Assembly (NCBI RefSeq): GCF_013522825.1
Contig: NZ_JAAMQZ010000020.1
Span: forward strand, 1-64,000
Length of the DNA stretch: 64,000 nucleotides
Source of the DNA: Stutzerimonas stutzeri
GTDB lineage: Bacteria; Pseudomonadota; Gammaproteobacteria; Pseudomonadales; Pseudomonadaceae
Direction of reading: 5' to 3'
Part shown: piece after piece, positions 37,374 through 45,404 of the stretch
Position numbering within the stretch: position 1 is the stretch's first letter
How the letters are laid out: the number at the start of each line of letters is the position of its first letter
Program-made: the position numbers and the translations under genes
The notes under the pieces: generated by a model
Database searches by the model: none
What the model was told of the DNA's origin: nothing
What the model saw: only the letters and a program-made list of their open reading frames with translations

Positions 37374-37463
37374 CGGCTCGTTATTGGCAAAGGTGTTGCC
37401 AAGCAATCAAGGGGCCTGATGCCAGGTATTTGCTGACAGCTGTCGCCAGGGAGTCCAGCCGCC

Positions 37464-38114
37464 ATGACAACCCTCGATCTTTTCGCTGACTGCCTCATCG
37501 GGCAGCGTGAATCCCTCGGACCTTCGGCTTTCATTCTTCGAGGGTTTGCGCTGCCGTATGTCGACGATTTGCTACCTGAAATTGCCAATATCGAAGCGCA
37601 ATCGCCGTTTCGCAACATGCTCACCCCGGGTGGCTTCACGATGTCGGTCGCGCTCACCAATTGTGGTGAGCTGGGCTGGGTGAGTGATCGACGGGGTTAT
37701 CGCTATACGCGTACAGACCCCGACAACCAGCGCCCCTGGCCAGCCATGCCGCCAGTCTTTGCACGGTTGGCGCACAAGGCCGCCTTGGCGGCAGGTTTCG
37801 CGGAGTTCGAGCCCGATGCTTGCCTGATCAACCAGTATCTTCCCGGCTCGCGATTGTCCCTCCACCAGGACAAGAACGAGCGGGATTTCCAGGCGCCCAT
37901 CGTTTCGGTATCACTGGGCATGACGGCGACTTTTCTATTCGGTGGGCACAAGCGAACGGACAAGACCGTAAAGGTGGCGCTCCAACACGGTGACGTCGTG
38001 GTTTGGGGAGCTGAGGATCGCCTGCGATATCATGCGGTGATGCCTCTCAAGGACGCGCCTCATCCACTGCTTGGCAGCAAGCGCATCAACTTCACCTTCC
38101 GCAAGGCTGGTTAG
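37464..38114 (+). CDS. alkB: Alpha-ketoglutarate-dependent DNA dealkylase AlkB
   Basis: Fe(II)/2-oxoglutarate dioxygenase that oxidatively removes 1-methyladenine and 3-methylcytosine damage. 216 residues. Iron ligands His134 and Asp136 (LHQDKNE) and His190 (RYHAV); 2-oxoglutarate contacts Arg207 and Arg213 (KRINFTFR). Every one is offset by three from E. coli AlkB, so the enzyme looks complete. GGGAG precedes the ATG. A decayed ada gene follows on the same strand, suggesting a former adaptive-response operon. Confidence 0.95.
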   Translation: MTTLDLFADCLIGQRESLGPSAFILRGFALPYVDDLLPEIANIEAQSPFRNMLTPGGFTMSVALTNCGELGWVSDRRGYRYTRTDPDNQRPWPAMPPVFARLAHKAALAAGFAEFEPDACLINQYLPGSRLSLHQDKNERDFQAPIVSVSLGMTATFLFGGHKRTDKTVKVALQHGDVVVWGAEDRLRYHAVMPLKDAPHPLLGSKRINFTFRKAG

Positions 38115-38249
38115 CAGGGGGCATGGTTTTTCAGTCGCCAGAGGCGTGCAGGTCAAGCGGATGACAATTCAACCGCAAGATTCGGAGTGCTTGCGACTGG
38201 GATTCTGGCTCAGATTGCCGGCATCACTTGAACAGGCAGGACATTGCCC

Positions 38250-38827
38250 ATGAACACGAGTGTTCCTTCCCTTGCCGGGTACGCAGCGGATGAGGCCCGC
38301 AGGCAGGCCGTCCGGACACGCGACTGCGCCGCCGACGGCCAGTTCGACAGGTGTCTACTGCCGTCCCAGTTCGTCCGCGCGTCTGCCCAGGCGCGAGAAC
38401 GTCGAGTTCTTCGATAATGCCGAGGCAGCCGAAGCCGCGGGTTACCGACCGAGCCGACGCGTCCAGGGCGACCAGAGCAGCGCGGCTGCCGGGCGTGCGA
38501 ATCTGGCGCTGCAGGCGTGTCGGCTTCATCGAAACGCCATCCCTTGGCCTGAATCTGCCGCTGGATGTACGCGGCACCGCCTTCCAGGAACGTGTCTGGC
38601 AGGCATTGCGTGAAATTCCGCCAGGCGGCACGGCAAGTTACACCGAGATTGCCGAGCGTATCGGGGTGCCCAAAGCTGTACGCGCCGTCGCGCAAGCCTG
38701 CGCTGCCAACCACATCGCCGTCGCCATTCCCTGTCACCGTGTCGTGCGCCGCGACGGTGATATTTCCGGCTATCGCTGGGGCGTGGAGCGCAAGCGTGAA
38801 CTGCTCCGCCGCGAAGCTGGCGTCTGA
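38250..38827 (+). pseudogene. ada: Decayed ada (O6-alkylguanine methyltransferase / adaptive-response regulator)
   Basis: Pieces of Ada occur in three frames. From the ATG at 38250 the first frame encodes an Ada-like start (ADEARRQAVRTRDCAADGQF), broken near 38345. The next frame continues as TGVYCRPSSSARLPRRENVE and FFDNAEAAEAAGYRPSRR to about 38470. The third frame carries the methyltransferase end, TAFQERVWQALREIPPGGT and IPCHRVVRRDGDISGYRWG, to 38827. Of the four zinc cysteines only the first remains; the others are Ser, Ser and Val. The AraC-type DNA-binding middle is mostly deleted. The acceptor Cys of PCHR survives. Loss of metal ligands argues against sequencing error. Confidence 0.85.
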
Positions 38828-38881
38828 TTGTGAAGGTCCGTATGGCGCATTCCAGGTGGGAATCACAGCCCTGACCCGCAG

Positions 38882-38946
38882 CCGTAGGGCCGAATTCATT
38901 CAGCCAGGAATTTGCCTGCAAAGGCCGAACAAGTTCGGCCCTACGG
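38882..38946. repeat. REPIN-like repeat, family A, copy 1
   Basis: CCGTAGGGCCGAA (38882-38894) and its exact reverse complement TTCGGCCCTACGG (38934-38946) flank about 40 bases. The right side also contains GGCCGAACAAGTTCGGCC. The same word occurs at 53067 and 57313. Confidence 0.75.
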
Positions 38947-38975
38947 TTCAGTTGGAGCGGGGTATGCGGAAATAA

Positions 38976-39003
38976 AAAACCGAAATCTCTCGATTTCGGT
39001 TTT
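38976..39003. terminator. Bidirectional terminator upstream of the SCP2 gene stop
   Basis: AAAACCGAAATC (38976-38987) pairs with GATTTCGGTTTT (38992-39003), loop TCTC, A and T runs on the two sides. Serves the leftward SCP2 gene. Confidence 0.88.
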
Positions 39004-39023
39004 CGTCACATCCGCTCTGGCGA

Positions 39024-39338
39024 TCAGGCCGGGAACAGCTCGCTCAGCTTCAGCGCCAGCATCATGTCGCCTTCGGCGCGCAGCTTGCCTGCCATGAAGG
39101 CCTGCATGCCGTCGGTTTCGCCGCTGATCACGCCCTGCATGGTTTCGCTGTCCATGATCAGGGTGACGTTGGCATCAGCCGATTCGCCCTTGTGGAAGTC
39201 GCAGGCGCCGTCCTTGACGATGAGGTAATAGTTTTCCGCATCGGTGATGTTGAACTGGAAAACCAGATCCAGACCGGTGGCGGCGCTGGCGTTGAACTTG
39301 GCTTTCATGCCCTGAATGGTTTCGTCGACGGTGCTCAT
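39024..39338 (-). CDS. SCP2 sterol-binding domain protein
   Basis: 104-residue stand-alone SCP2 domain, a small hydrophobic-ligand (lipid/acyl-CoA) carrier fold. Recognisable segments are FQFNITDAENYYLIVKDGAC (by its core FNITD and YYLIVKDG), DANVTLIMDSETM and GKLRAEGDMMLALKLSELFP. The ATG at 39338 follows AAGGACAT. It is the first visible gene after the histidine phosphatase gene on the same strand, and pseudomonads keep this pair together. Exact ligand unknown. Confidence 0.9.
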   Translation of the reverse strand: MSTVDETIQGMKAKFNASAATGLDLVFQFNITDAENYYLIVKDGACDFHKGESADANVTLIMDSETMQGVISGETDGMQAFMAGKLRAEGDMMLALKLSELFPA

Positions 39339-39395
39339 GGGTATGTCCTTTTATCGTGAAAAACATGCGATCTCTGATCGCGTTTGAAATGGAGC

Positions 39396-40109
39396 CTATC
39401 GCCAGGTGATGAGCTCCGGATTCTTTAACAGTTCCAGGTGTGCGTGACTGTTGAAGGACGCCAGGGAAACCTCCCGCTGGCGAAACTTCAGCTGACTGAG
39501 AGAAGTGTTGACGATCTGCCAGTTCAACTCGAATGCCTTGATCGGTTGTACCCCGATGATCAGTTGAAGCAACGCGGTGATGGTCCCGCCCGAGGTGAAG
39601 ATCGCGATACGGTCTTTCTGGCCAGCCTGCTCGAGCAGACGGCTCAGGCCACCCTGGACGCGGTCGATAAAACTCTGCCAGCTTTCCAGACCTTCCTTTT
39701 CATGCTCGCCCGAGACCCATCGCTGGATCACGTGATTGAACAGACGCTGGAATTCGACTCGATGATTGGCCGCGTTGCGCAGGATTTGCACGGCGTCGGG
39801 TTCGATGCTCAACAGGTCGTCCATGTGTGCCCGAATCACCTCATCGGCAAGGAACTCATTGAACGCCGGATCGATTTCGACTTCCGGCTGACGGGTGCCG
39901 CTGCGACTTGCCAGCCGTTCGAGCGTGGCCTGTGCCGTATCCTGCTGACGCTGCAATTCACCGCTGATACAGCGGTCGAAGCGCAGCTCCAGTTGATCGA
40001 AATAATCGCCCAGGGCAGCTGACTGGCGAAAGCCGAGCGGTGACAGGACGTCATAGTTTTTCGCGCCAAAAGACGCCTGACCGTGTCTGATCAGGTAGAT
40101 ACTACCCAT
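39396..40109 (-). CDS. Histidine phosphatase family protein
   Basis: Phosphoglycerate-mutase-like phosphatase, 237 residues. Catalytic LIRHGQA at about 6-12 with the nucleophilic histidine, an arginine in CISGELQRQQDTA, an acidic FNEFLADE and the second histidine region replaced by IFTSGGTITALL (no conventional His in FTSGGT; many family members have VSHGG or VSSGG). The missing second histidine suggests altered activity. Next to SCP2; a role in lipid turnover is only a guess. Confidence 0.85.
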   Translation of the reverse strand: MGSIYLIRHGQASFGAKNYDVLSPLGFRQSAALGDYFDQLELRFDRCISGELQRQQDTAQATLERLASRSGTRQPEVEIDPAFNEFLADEVIRAHMDDLLSIEPDAVQILRNAANHRVEFQRLFNHVIQRWVSGEHEKEGLESWQSFIDRVQGGLSRLLEQAGQKDRIAIFTSGGTITALLQLIIGVQPIKAFELNWQIVNTSLSQLKFRQREVSLASFNSHAHLELLKNPELITWR

Positions 40110-40290
40110 GCTCTGCTCCGAACCCCGATTTTCGCGAGGGTAGGGAGAACCACAGGGAGTGTCAACGAAAAATCATACGTTTGTTTGAATTGTTCGACAC
40201 TGGCTCCATCGGCCTGACGGTCGGTATGCTTGGCCGGTTTGAGCCATGCCGGCGTTCCGCTGGCGACTGTCGATAATCCGAGGAGGATCT

Positions 40291-41316
40291 GTGGAGTTTC
40301 TTGCTGACTATGCAAGCTTTCTGGCGAAGACCGTGACGCTGGTGGTCGCCATTGTGGTGGTGCTGATCGCACTGACTTCGCTGCGGCGCGGACGGGGCAG
40401 GCCGTCGGGTGGGCATCTGGAGGTGCACAAGCTCAACGATTTCTACAAGGCGATGCGCGAGCGGCTGGAACAGTCGCTGATCGACAAGGATCAGCTCAAG
40501 CAGCAGCGCAAAGGCGAAGCAAAAGCTGCGAAGCTGGCCAGAAAAAACCCGCAGGACCGACCGCGCGTGTTCGTGCTGGATTTCGACGGCGACATCAAAG
40601 CGTCCGCCGTGGAAAACATGCGCCACGAAATCACCGCATTGCTGAGCCTGGCAACGCCACGGGACGAAGTGGTGCTGCGCCTGGAGAGCGGTGGCGGCAT
40701 GGTGCATGGCTACGGCCTGGCGGCCTCGCAACTGGTGCGCATTCGCGATGCCGGGGTGCCGCTGACGGTCTGCGTGGACAAGGTGGCGGCAAGCGGCGGC
40801 TACATGATGGCCTGCATCGGGCAGAAGATTCTCAGCGCACCCTTCGCCATACTCGGCTCCATCGGCGTGGTGGCGCAGTTGCCCAACCTCCATCGTCTGC
40901 TGAAGAAGCATGACATCGACTATGAGATGCTGACCGCGGGTGAGTACAAGCGGACCCTGACGGTATTCGGTGAGAATACCGACCAGGGCCGGGAGAAGTT
41001 CCAGGAAGATCTGGAAACCACCCATGAACTGTTCAAGAACTTTGTCTCGCGCTACCGTCAGCAGTTGTCCATCGACGAGGTGGCCACCGGCGAGGTCTGG
41101 CTGGGTATCGCCGCCCTCGGCAAGAATCTGGTCGACGAACTCAAGACCAGCGATGAATACCTGGCCGCACGCTCGCACGAGGCGGACCTGTTCCAATTGC
41201 ATTACGCAGAGAAAAAAAGCCTGCCCGAGCGATTCGGCATGGCGGTGGGCTCAGTGATGGAGCACGGTTTGCTCAAGGGCTGGAGCCGGCTGAACGAACA
41301 ACGATTCTGGCAATAA
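40291..41316 (+). CDS. sohB: Inner-membrane serine protease SohB
   Basis: S49-family peptidase (SppA/SohB), 341 residues. One N-terminal membrane segment at about 10-29, then a charged linker and the protease domain. The Ser-Lys dyad is Ser168 (KVAASGGYMMA) and Lys220 (GEYKRTLTVFG). The GTG start at 40291 is decided by a near-perfect AGGAGG at 40281-40286; an ATG at 40246 upstream is rejected. acuI starts 11 bases after the stop. Confidence 0.93.
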   Translation: MEFLADYASFLAKTVTLVVAIVVVLIALTSLRRGRGRPSGGHLEVHKLNDFYKAMRERLEQSLIDKDQLKQQRKGEAKAAKLARKNPQDRPRVFVLDFDGDIKASAVENMRHEITALLSLATPRDEVVLRLESGGGMVHGYGLAASQLVRIRDAGVPLTVCVDKVAASGGYMMACIGQKILSAPFAILGSIGVVAQLPNLHRLLKKHDIDYEMLTAGEYKRTLTVFGENTDQGREKFQEDLETTHELFKNFVSRYRQQLSIDEVATGEVWLGIAALGKNLVDELKTSDEYLAARSHEADLFQLHYAEKKSLPERFGMAVGSVMEHGLLKGWSRLNEQRFWQ

Positions 41317-41327
41317 GGGGATATCAC

Positions 41328-42320
41328 ATGACAGCTTTCAAAGCACTGCAGGCCAGCGAGAACGCTGAGGGTCGCTTCCACACACAGCTGGTCGAGCGCA
41401 GCACGGCGGACCTGCCGGAAGGCGAGGTGTTGATTCGCGTCAGCTATTCCTCGCTCAACTACAAGGATGCGCTCTCGGCCAGCGGCAACCGTGGCGTGAC
41501 CCGCAACTATCCGCACACGCCAGGTATCGATGCCGCCGGCACTGTGGCCGAATCCAGCGTCTCGGAGTTCGCGCCGGGTGATGAGGTGATCGTCACCGGC
41601 TACGACCTGGGCATGAATACCGCCGGCGGTTTCGGCCAGTACATCCGCGTCCCCGCCGCCTGGGTGATCAAGCGCCCCAGCGGTCTTTCGCTACGCGAGG
41701 CGATGGTTCTGGGCACGGCAGGCCTGACCGCCGCGCTGTGCGTCGACAAGCTGGAGCAGGCAGGGCTCGAACCCGGCGAGGCGCCCGTGCTGGTGACGGG
41801 CGCTACCGGCGGTGTCGGCAGCATCGCGGTGATGCTGCTGGCCAGCCTCGGTTATAAGGTCGCGGCGGTGACTGGCAAGGCCGATCAGGTTGAGTTTCTG
41901 CAAGGCCTTGGTGCCACTCAGGTCGTCGAGCGTGGGGCGTTGCAGAGCGGTGTGGAGAAACCGCTGCTCAAGGAGCAGTGGGCGGGCGCGGTGGATACGG
42001 TCGGTGGCGATATCCTGTTCAACGCGGTCAAGTCGTTGCAGCGTGGCGGTAGTGTCGCCTGTTGTGGGCTGACCGCCGGTGTCGGCTTCCAGGCCAGCGT
42101 TCTGCCGTTCATCCTGCGTGGCGTCAACCTGCTGGGTGTCGACTCGGTGGAAATCCCGCTGGTGGTCAAGGCTTCCATGTGGGACAAACTGTCCCTGCAA
42201 TGGAAGCTGCCGAATCTGGACAGCCTGGTGCAGGAGATTGCGCTGGAGGAACTGCCAGAAGCCATCGAACGCATTCTTGCCGGCCAGCAGGTAGGGCGTA
42301 TGCTGGTTCGTCTGGACTGA
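41328..42320 (+). CDS. acuI: AcuI/YhdH family NADPH oxidoreductase (acryloyl-CoA reductase type)
   Basis: Zinc-independent medium-chain reductase, 330 residues. In characterised members it reduces acryloyl-CoA to propionyl-CoA, detoxifying acrylate. Motifs: SSLNYKDALSA, GIDAAGTV, and the NADPH motif TGATGGVGSIAV. The zinc-ligand cysteines of alcohol dehydrogenases are absent, as expected. Ribosome binding site AAGGGGAT. Same operon as sohB. A REP-bearing spacer follows. Confidence 0.9.
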   Translation: MTAFKALQASENAEGRFHTQLVERSTADLPEGEVLIRVSYSSLNYKDALSASGNRGVTRNYPHTPGIDAAGTVAESSVSEFAPGDEVIVTGYDLGMNTAGGFGQYIRVPAAWVIKRPSGLSLREAMVLGTAGLTAALCVDKLEQAGLEPGEAPVLVTGATGGVGSIAVMLLASLGYKVAAVTGKADQVEFLQGLGATQVVERGALQSGVEKPLLKEQWAGAVDTVGGDILFNAVKSLQRGGSVACCGLTAGVGFQASVLPFILRGVNLLGVDSVEIPLVVKASMWDKLSLQWKLPNLDSLVQEIALEELPEAIERILAGQQVGRMLVRLD

Positions 42321-42321
42321 G

Positions 42322-42485
42322 TGCTATCAGCCACATAGTCAGCTTCGCAGGATGGAATCGCCGCAGGCACTTCCAGCATTGGGTTGGCGCAAGAGCTTGG
42401 CGTGGGCATGGCGATGGATTATGCCTTCGACCCCGGATTACGCCTTCGGCTAATCCAGGCTACGGTCTATCAGTCACATAGGCAG
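42322..42485. repeat. REP doublet (family B) bracketed by an imperfect 19-base direct repeat
   Basis: CTATCAG-C-CACATAG-T-CAG at 42324-42342 recurs at 42467-42485 with two changes (T and G). Between them is a tandem pair: GGATTATGCCTTCGA (42416-42430) and the palindrome GGATTACGCCTTCGGC followed by TAATCC (42435-42456). The same doublet pattern is found at 59743-59795. Confidence 0.65.
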
Positions 42486-42555
42486 AATCGATTTCGCTGG
42501 CGCGTTCGATTGAGGGAAGCTAAGCAACTCTTGAACGCAACAGCAGGAATCGATC

Positions 42556-42654
42556 ATGAAAGCACTGGCCAGAAAAATCAGGGAAACCTTCGCCCGCAAG
42601 CATTCAGACGACATGACGCCGAACGAGCATCCGAACTTCTGGATGTATCAATAA
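42556..42654 (+). CDS. Small protein, 32 residues, unknown function
   Basis: Open frame of 33 codons from ATG 42556 to TAA 42654, with AGGA at 42545-42548 seven bases ahead and a perfect rho-independent terminator starting two bases past the stop. Its first half is basic and amphipathic (MKALARKIRETFARKH); its second half is acidic-aromatic (SDDMTPNEHPNFWMYQ). No membrane segment. Tight packaging between a good ribosome binding site and a terminator is the main evidence that it is translated. I do not recognise the family. Confidence 0.65.
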   Translation: MKALARKIRETFARKHSDDMTPNEHPNFWMYQ

Positions 42655-42655
42655 G

Positions 42656-42682
42656 AAAAAACCCGCACGCTGCGGGTTTTTT
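42656..42682. terminator. Bidirectional terminator
   Basis: AAAAAACCCGCA (42656-42667) pairs with TGCGGGTTTTTT (42671-42682), loop CGC. It ends the 32-residue gene on the plus strand and the DUF934/cysI unit on the minus strand. Confidence 0.93.
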
Positions 42683-42700
42683 CTTTTGTGCGGACGGCAA

Positions 42701-43201
42701 TCAGCCCTGGCGGCGGCGAAACAGCGGCAGCGGTTCATCGACAGCCGACTGGTAGGTCACCGAGAAGTCCTTCAGACTTTCCAGCGCGTCGTAGGGATCG
42801 CGGTCCGGGCGCACGGCAAAGGCATCGAAGCCGCAACGGCGCATGTAGAACAGCTGGTCGCGCAGCACGTCGCCAATTGCCCGAATCTCGCCCTCGTAGC
42901 CATAGCGCTCGCGTAGCAGGCGCGCGCTGGAGTAGTGGCGACCATCGGTAAATACCGGGAAGTTGAGCGCGATGACCTGGAAATGCTGCAGATCATCGGC
43001 AATCTCTTCCACGGCCTGATCGGCATCCAGCCAGATACCGAGCCCGCCATCGCGGGCTTTCAGTGCGTGAGCATGTTCGAGCCATAGCTGGAGGGGCACG
43101 ATCAGATCGTCGCAATTGCTCAGCTCGGCCAGGGTCACGTTGCTGGGCAGCAGGTGCCAGCTTTCATCGATGACCTGATCGCCCTTAATGATTCGCTGCA
43201 T
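42701..43201 (-). CDS. DUF934 protein, sulfite reduction partner
   Basis: 166 residues. Members of this family are found directly downstream of cysI in many proteobacteria and are presumed to help assimilatory sulfite reduction, possibly as electron-transfer or assembly partners. Core words: DGRHYSSARLLRERYGYEGE and RAIGDVLRDQLFYMRRCGFDAF (only partly quoted: DGRHYSSARLL, GDVLRDQLFYM). The ATG at 43201 overlaps the cysI end by 17 bases, so translation is coupled. Confidence 0.9.
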   Translation of the reverse strand: MQRIIKGDQVIDESWHLLPSNVTLAELSNCDDLIVPLQLWLEHAHALKARDGGLGIWLDADQAVEEIADDLQHFQVIALNFPVFTDGRHYSSARLLRERYGYEGEIRAIGDVLRDQLFYMRRCGFDAFAVRPDRDPYDALESLKDFSVTYQSAVDEPLPLFRRRQG

Positions 43202-44843
43202 AGACACGCTCCTTGAAGGGGTCGATGCCGATACGGCGGTAGGTGTCGAGAAACTGTTCATCTTCGGTACGTTGCTCCACATAGACACCGATGAGCTTTT
43301 CGATCACGTCGGGCATCGCATCCTGGGCAAAGGATGGGCCGAGGATCTGTCCCAGGCTTGCGTTGCGGCCCGAGCTGCCACCGAGGGAAACCTGGTAGAA
43401 CTCGGCGCCTTTCTTGTCCACCCCGAGGATGCCGATATGGCCCACGTGGTGGTGGCCGCAGGCATTCATGCAGCCGGAAATGTTCAGGTCCAGATCACCG
43501 ATGTCGAACAGGTAATCCAGATCCTCGAAGCGGCGCTGGATGGCCTCGGCGATGGGGATCGATTTGGCGTTGGCCAGCGAGCAGAAATCACCGCCGGGGC
43601 AGCAGATGATGTCGGTCAGCAGACCGATGTTCGGGGTGGCCACGCCCAGCTCGCGCAGTTCGTTCCACAACTCGAACAGACGCGCCTGCTCGACGTCGGC
43701 GAGGATCATGTTCTGCTCGTGGGAGTTGCGCACTTCACCGAAGCTGTAGCGATCGGCCAGATCGGCGATGGTGTCCAGCTGCTTGTCGGTGACATCGCCG
43801 GGCGCGACGCCGGTGCTTTTCAGCGACAGGGTGACGGCGGCATAGCCGGGCTTCTTGTGCGCCACCACGTTGCGCTGGCGCCAGCGGGCGAAGCCAGGAT
43901 GCTCGGCATCGAGCCGGGCGAGGGCGGCACTCTGGTCTTCCAGCGCCTTGTAGGCCGGATCGACGAAGAACTTGCCGACACGCTCGACTTCCGCGTCGGT
44001 CAGCGTATTGGGGCCGTCCTTGAGGTATTCCCACTCGGCCTGGACGCGTTCGGCGAAAACTTCAGGTGTGAGCGCCTTGACCAGGATCTTGATGCGCGCC
44101 TTGAACTTGTTGTCGCGGCGGCCATAGCGGTTGTACACCCGCAGGATGGCGTCGAGATAGGTGAGCAGGTGTTGCCAGGGCAGGAACTCATTGATGAAGC
44201 TGCCCACGATGGGCGTACGACCCAGGCCACCGCCGACCGATACACGGAAGCCCAGTTCGCCGGCGTCGTTCTGCACCGCTTCGAGGCCGATGTCGTGGAC
44301 TTCGATGGCAGCCCGATCACTCACGGCGCCGTTGATGGCAATCTTGAACTTGCGCGGCAGGAAGGCGAATTCCGGATGAAAGGTCGACCACTGGCGGATG
44401 ATCTCGCACCAGGGGCGAGGATCGACCAGCTCATCCTTGGCCACACCGGCGAACTGGTCGGTAGTGGTGTTGCGGATGCAGTTGCCGCTGGTCTGGATCG
44501 CGTGCATCTGCACGGTGGCCAGCTCGGCGAGGATATCCGGTACGTCTTCCAGTTCGGGCCAGTTGAGCTGCACGTTGGTCCGGGTGCTGATGTGGGCATA
44601 ACCCTTGTCGTAGTTGCGGGTGATTTCCGCCAGCTTGCGAATCTGGGTAGAGGACAGCAGCCCGTAGGGCACGGCAATGCGCAGCATTGGCGCATAACGC
44701 TGGATATACAGGCCATTCTGCAGGCGCAGTGGCAGGAGCTCGGCATCGGTGAGTTCGCCCGCTAGATAGCGGCGAATCTGGTCGCGGAACTGATGTACGC
44801 GATCTTCGATGATGTGTTGGTCGTACTGGTCATAAACGTACAT
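43185..44843 (-). CDS. cysI: Assimilatory sulfite reductase hemoprotein (beta subunit)
   Basis: Six-electron reduction of sulfite to sulfide with siroheme and a [4Fe-4S] cluster. 552 residues. The duplicated nitrite/sulfite reductase ferredoxin-like half-domains are seen, with RTNVQLNWPELEDVP, TSGNCIRN, and the cluster/siroheme cysteines in ICCPGGDFCSLA and NISGCMNACGHHH. In pseudomonads it functions without a CysJ flavoprotein next to it. Transcribed leftward, followed by DUF934. Confidence 0.95.
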   Translation of the reverse strand: MYVYDQYDQHIIEDRVHQFRDQIRRYLAGELTDAELLPLRLQNGLYIQRYAPMLRIAVPYGLLSSTQIRKLAEITRNYDKGYAHISTRTNVQLNWPELEDVPDILAELATVQMHAIQTSGNCIRNTTTDQFAGVAKDELVDPRPWCEIIRQWSTFHPEFAFLPRKFKIAINGAVSDRAAIEVHDIGLEAVQNDAGELGFRVSVGGGLGRTPIVGSFINEFLPWQHLLTYLDAILRVYNRYGRRDNKFKARIKILVKALTPEVFAERVQAEWEYLKDGPNTLTDAEVERVGKFFVDPAYKALEDQSAALARLDAEHPGFARWRQRNVVAHKKPGYAAVTLSLKSTGVAPGDVTDKQLDTIADLADRYSFGEVRNSHEQNMILADVEQARLFELWNELRELGVATPNIGLLTDIICCPGGDFCSLANAKSIPIAEAIQRRFEDLDYLFDIGDLDLNISGCMNACGHHHVGHIGILGVDKKGAEFYQVSLGGSSGRNASLGQILGPSFAQDAMPDVIEKLIGVYVEQRTEDEQFLDTYRRIGIDPFKERVYAANH

Positions 44844-44916
44844 GGAGTGTCCTGTTCTCAGGGCTGTCTACAGCTTGTCGCGCGCACGGTCGCGCACCCA
44901 TTGAGGGAAGGGCGGC

Positions 44917-44944
44917 AAGATACCAGTTAGCGGTTATGCGCAAA
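44917..44944 (-). promoter_or_regulatory. Possible cysI promoter
   Basis: Minus strand: TTTGCG (44944-44939) and extended -10 TGGTATCTT (TATCTT at 44922-44917), spacer 16. An AT-rich patch upstream (44945-44990) could hold a CysB site, but no clear consensus is visible. Low confidence. Confidence 0.35.
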
Positions 44945-45070
44945 AGTGATGTTTGGGAATATGTTTAGAACGAAATAGTGCTTTTAGGTATTTGAACCGC
45001 CGGGGGTGGAGAGCCTCGCCTGGGTGGTCTTAACTGCCTTGCAGGTGAGTTTCGACAAAAGGAAAAGAAT

Positions 45071-45181
45071 ATGAGCGAACACTCCAATCATGGCAACGAC
45101 AGCCGGGCGGATGCCACCGCCATTCTCGTGCTGATCATCCTGGCGGTCGCGACGGCGGTTTTCTGGGTCAGCCAGCAGTAG
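45071..45181 (+). CDS. Small single-pass membrane protein, 36 residues
   Basis: ATG 45071 to TAG 45181, preceded by AAGGAAAAG. The sequence has a hydrophilic, His/Asn/Ser/Asp-rich N-terminus (MSEHSNHGNDSRAD) and one membrane helix (AILVLIILAVATAVFWV) ending at SQQ. It lies divergently from cysI and convergent with the DUF2970 gene, whose stop is 4 bases away. Function unknown; the compact gene shape and good ribosome binding site support translation. Confidence 0.65.
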   Translation: MSEHSNHGNDSRADATAILVLIILAVATAVFWVSQQ

Positions 45182-45185
45182 CTGC

Positions 45186-45404
45186 TTATAGACCAGCCAG
45201 ATACAGCACCAGTTTGACGATGCCCAGAATCGTCAGAATGAAAAGCAGGGTAAAGCCCACCCCCAGCAGAATGAAATGACTGGGCTTGCCCTGGCCGAAG
45301 TCGCGCGCGCGATTCTTGCCACTCTGCACGCCCAGTGCACCCGCCAGGACGCTTTGCAGCATCTGCCTCAAGGTGAGCGTCTTGCGTTCCTGCTTGTCAG
45401 CCAT
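45186..45404 (-). CDS. DUF2970 small membrane protein
   Basis: 72 residues with a basic N-terminus (ERKTLTLRQMLQSVLAGALGVQ; core LRQMLQSVLAGALGVQS) and a C-terminal membrane helix (FILLGVGFTLLFILTILGIVKLVL, core LLGVGFTLLFILTILG). The family is found widely in beta/gammaproteobacteria with unknown role. Start ATG 45404 is chosen because GAGG lies 7 bases upstream; an ATG six codons earlier (45422) lacks a site. Confidence 0.82.
   Translation of the reverse strand: MADKQERKTLTLRQMLQSVLAGALGVQSGKNRARDFGQGKPSHFILLGVGFTLLFILTILGIVKLVLYLAGL

Noticed and set aside
38351..38827. Intact 158-residue Ogt-type gene
   Set aside because: Its N-terminal third is out-of-frame Ada sequence and the methyltransferase fold is incomplete; listed as part of the ada pseudogene.
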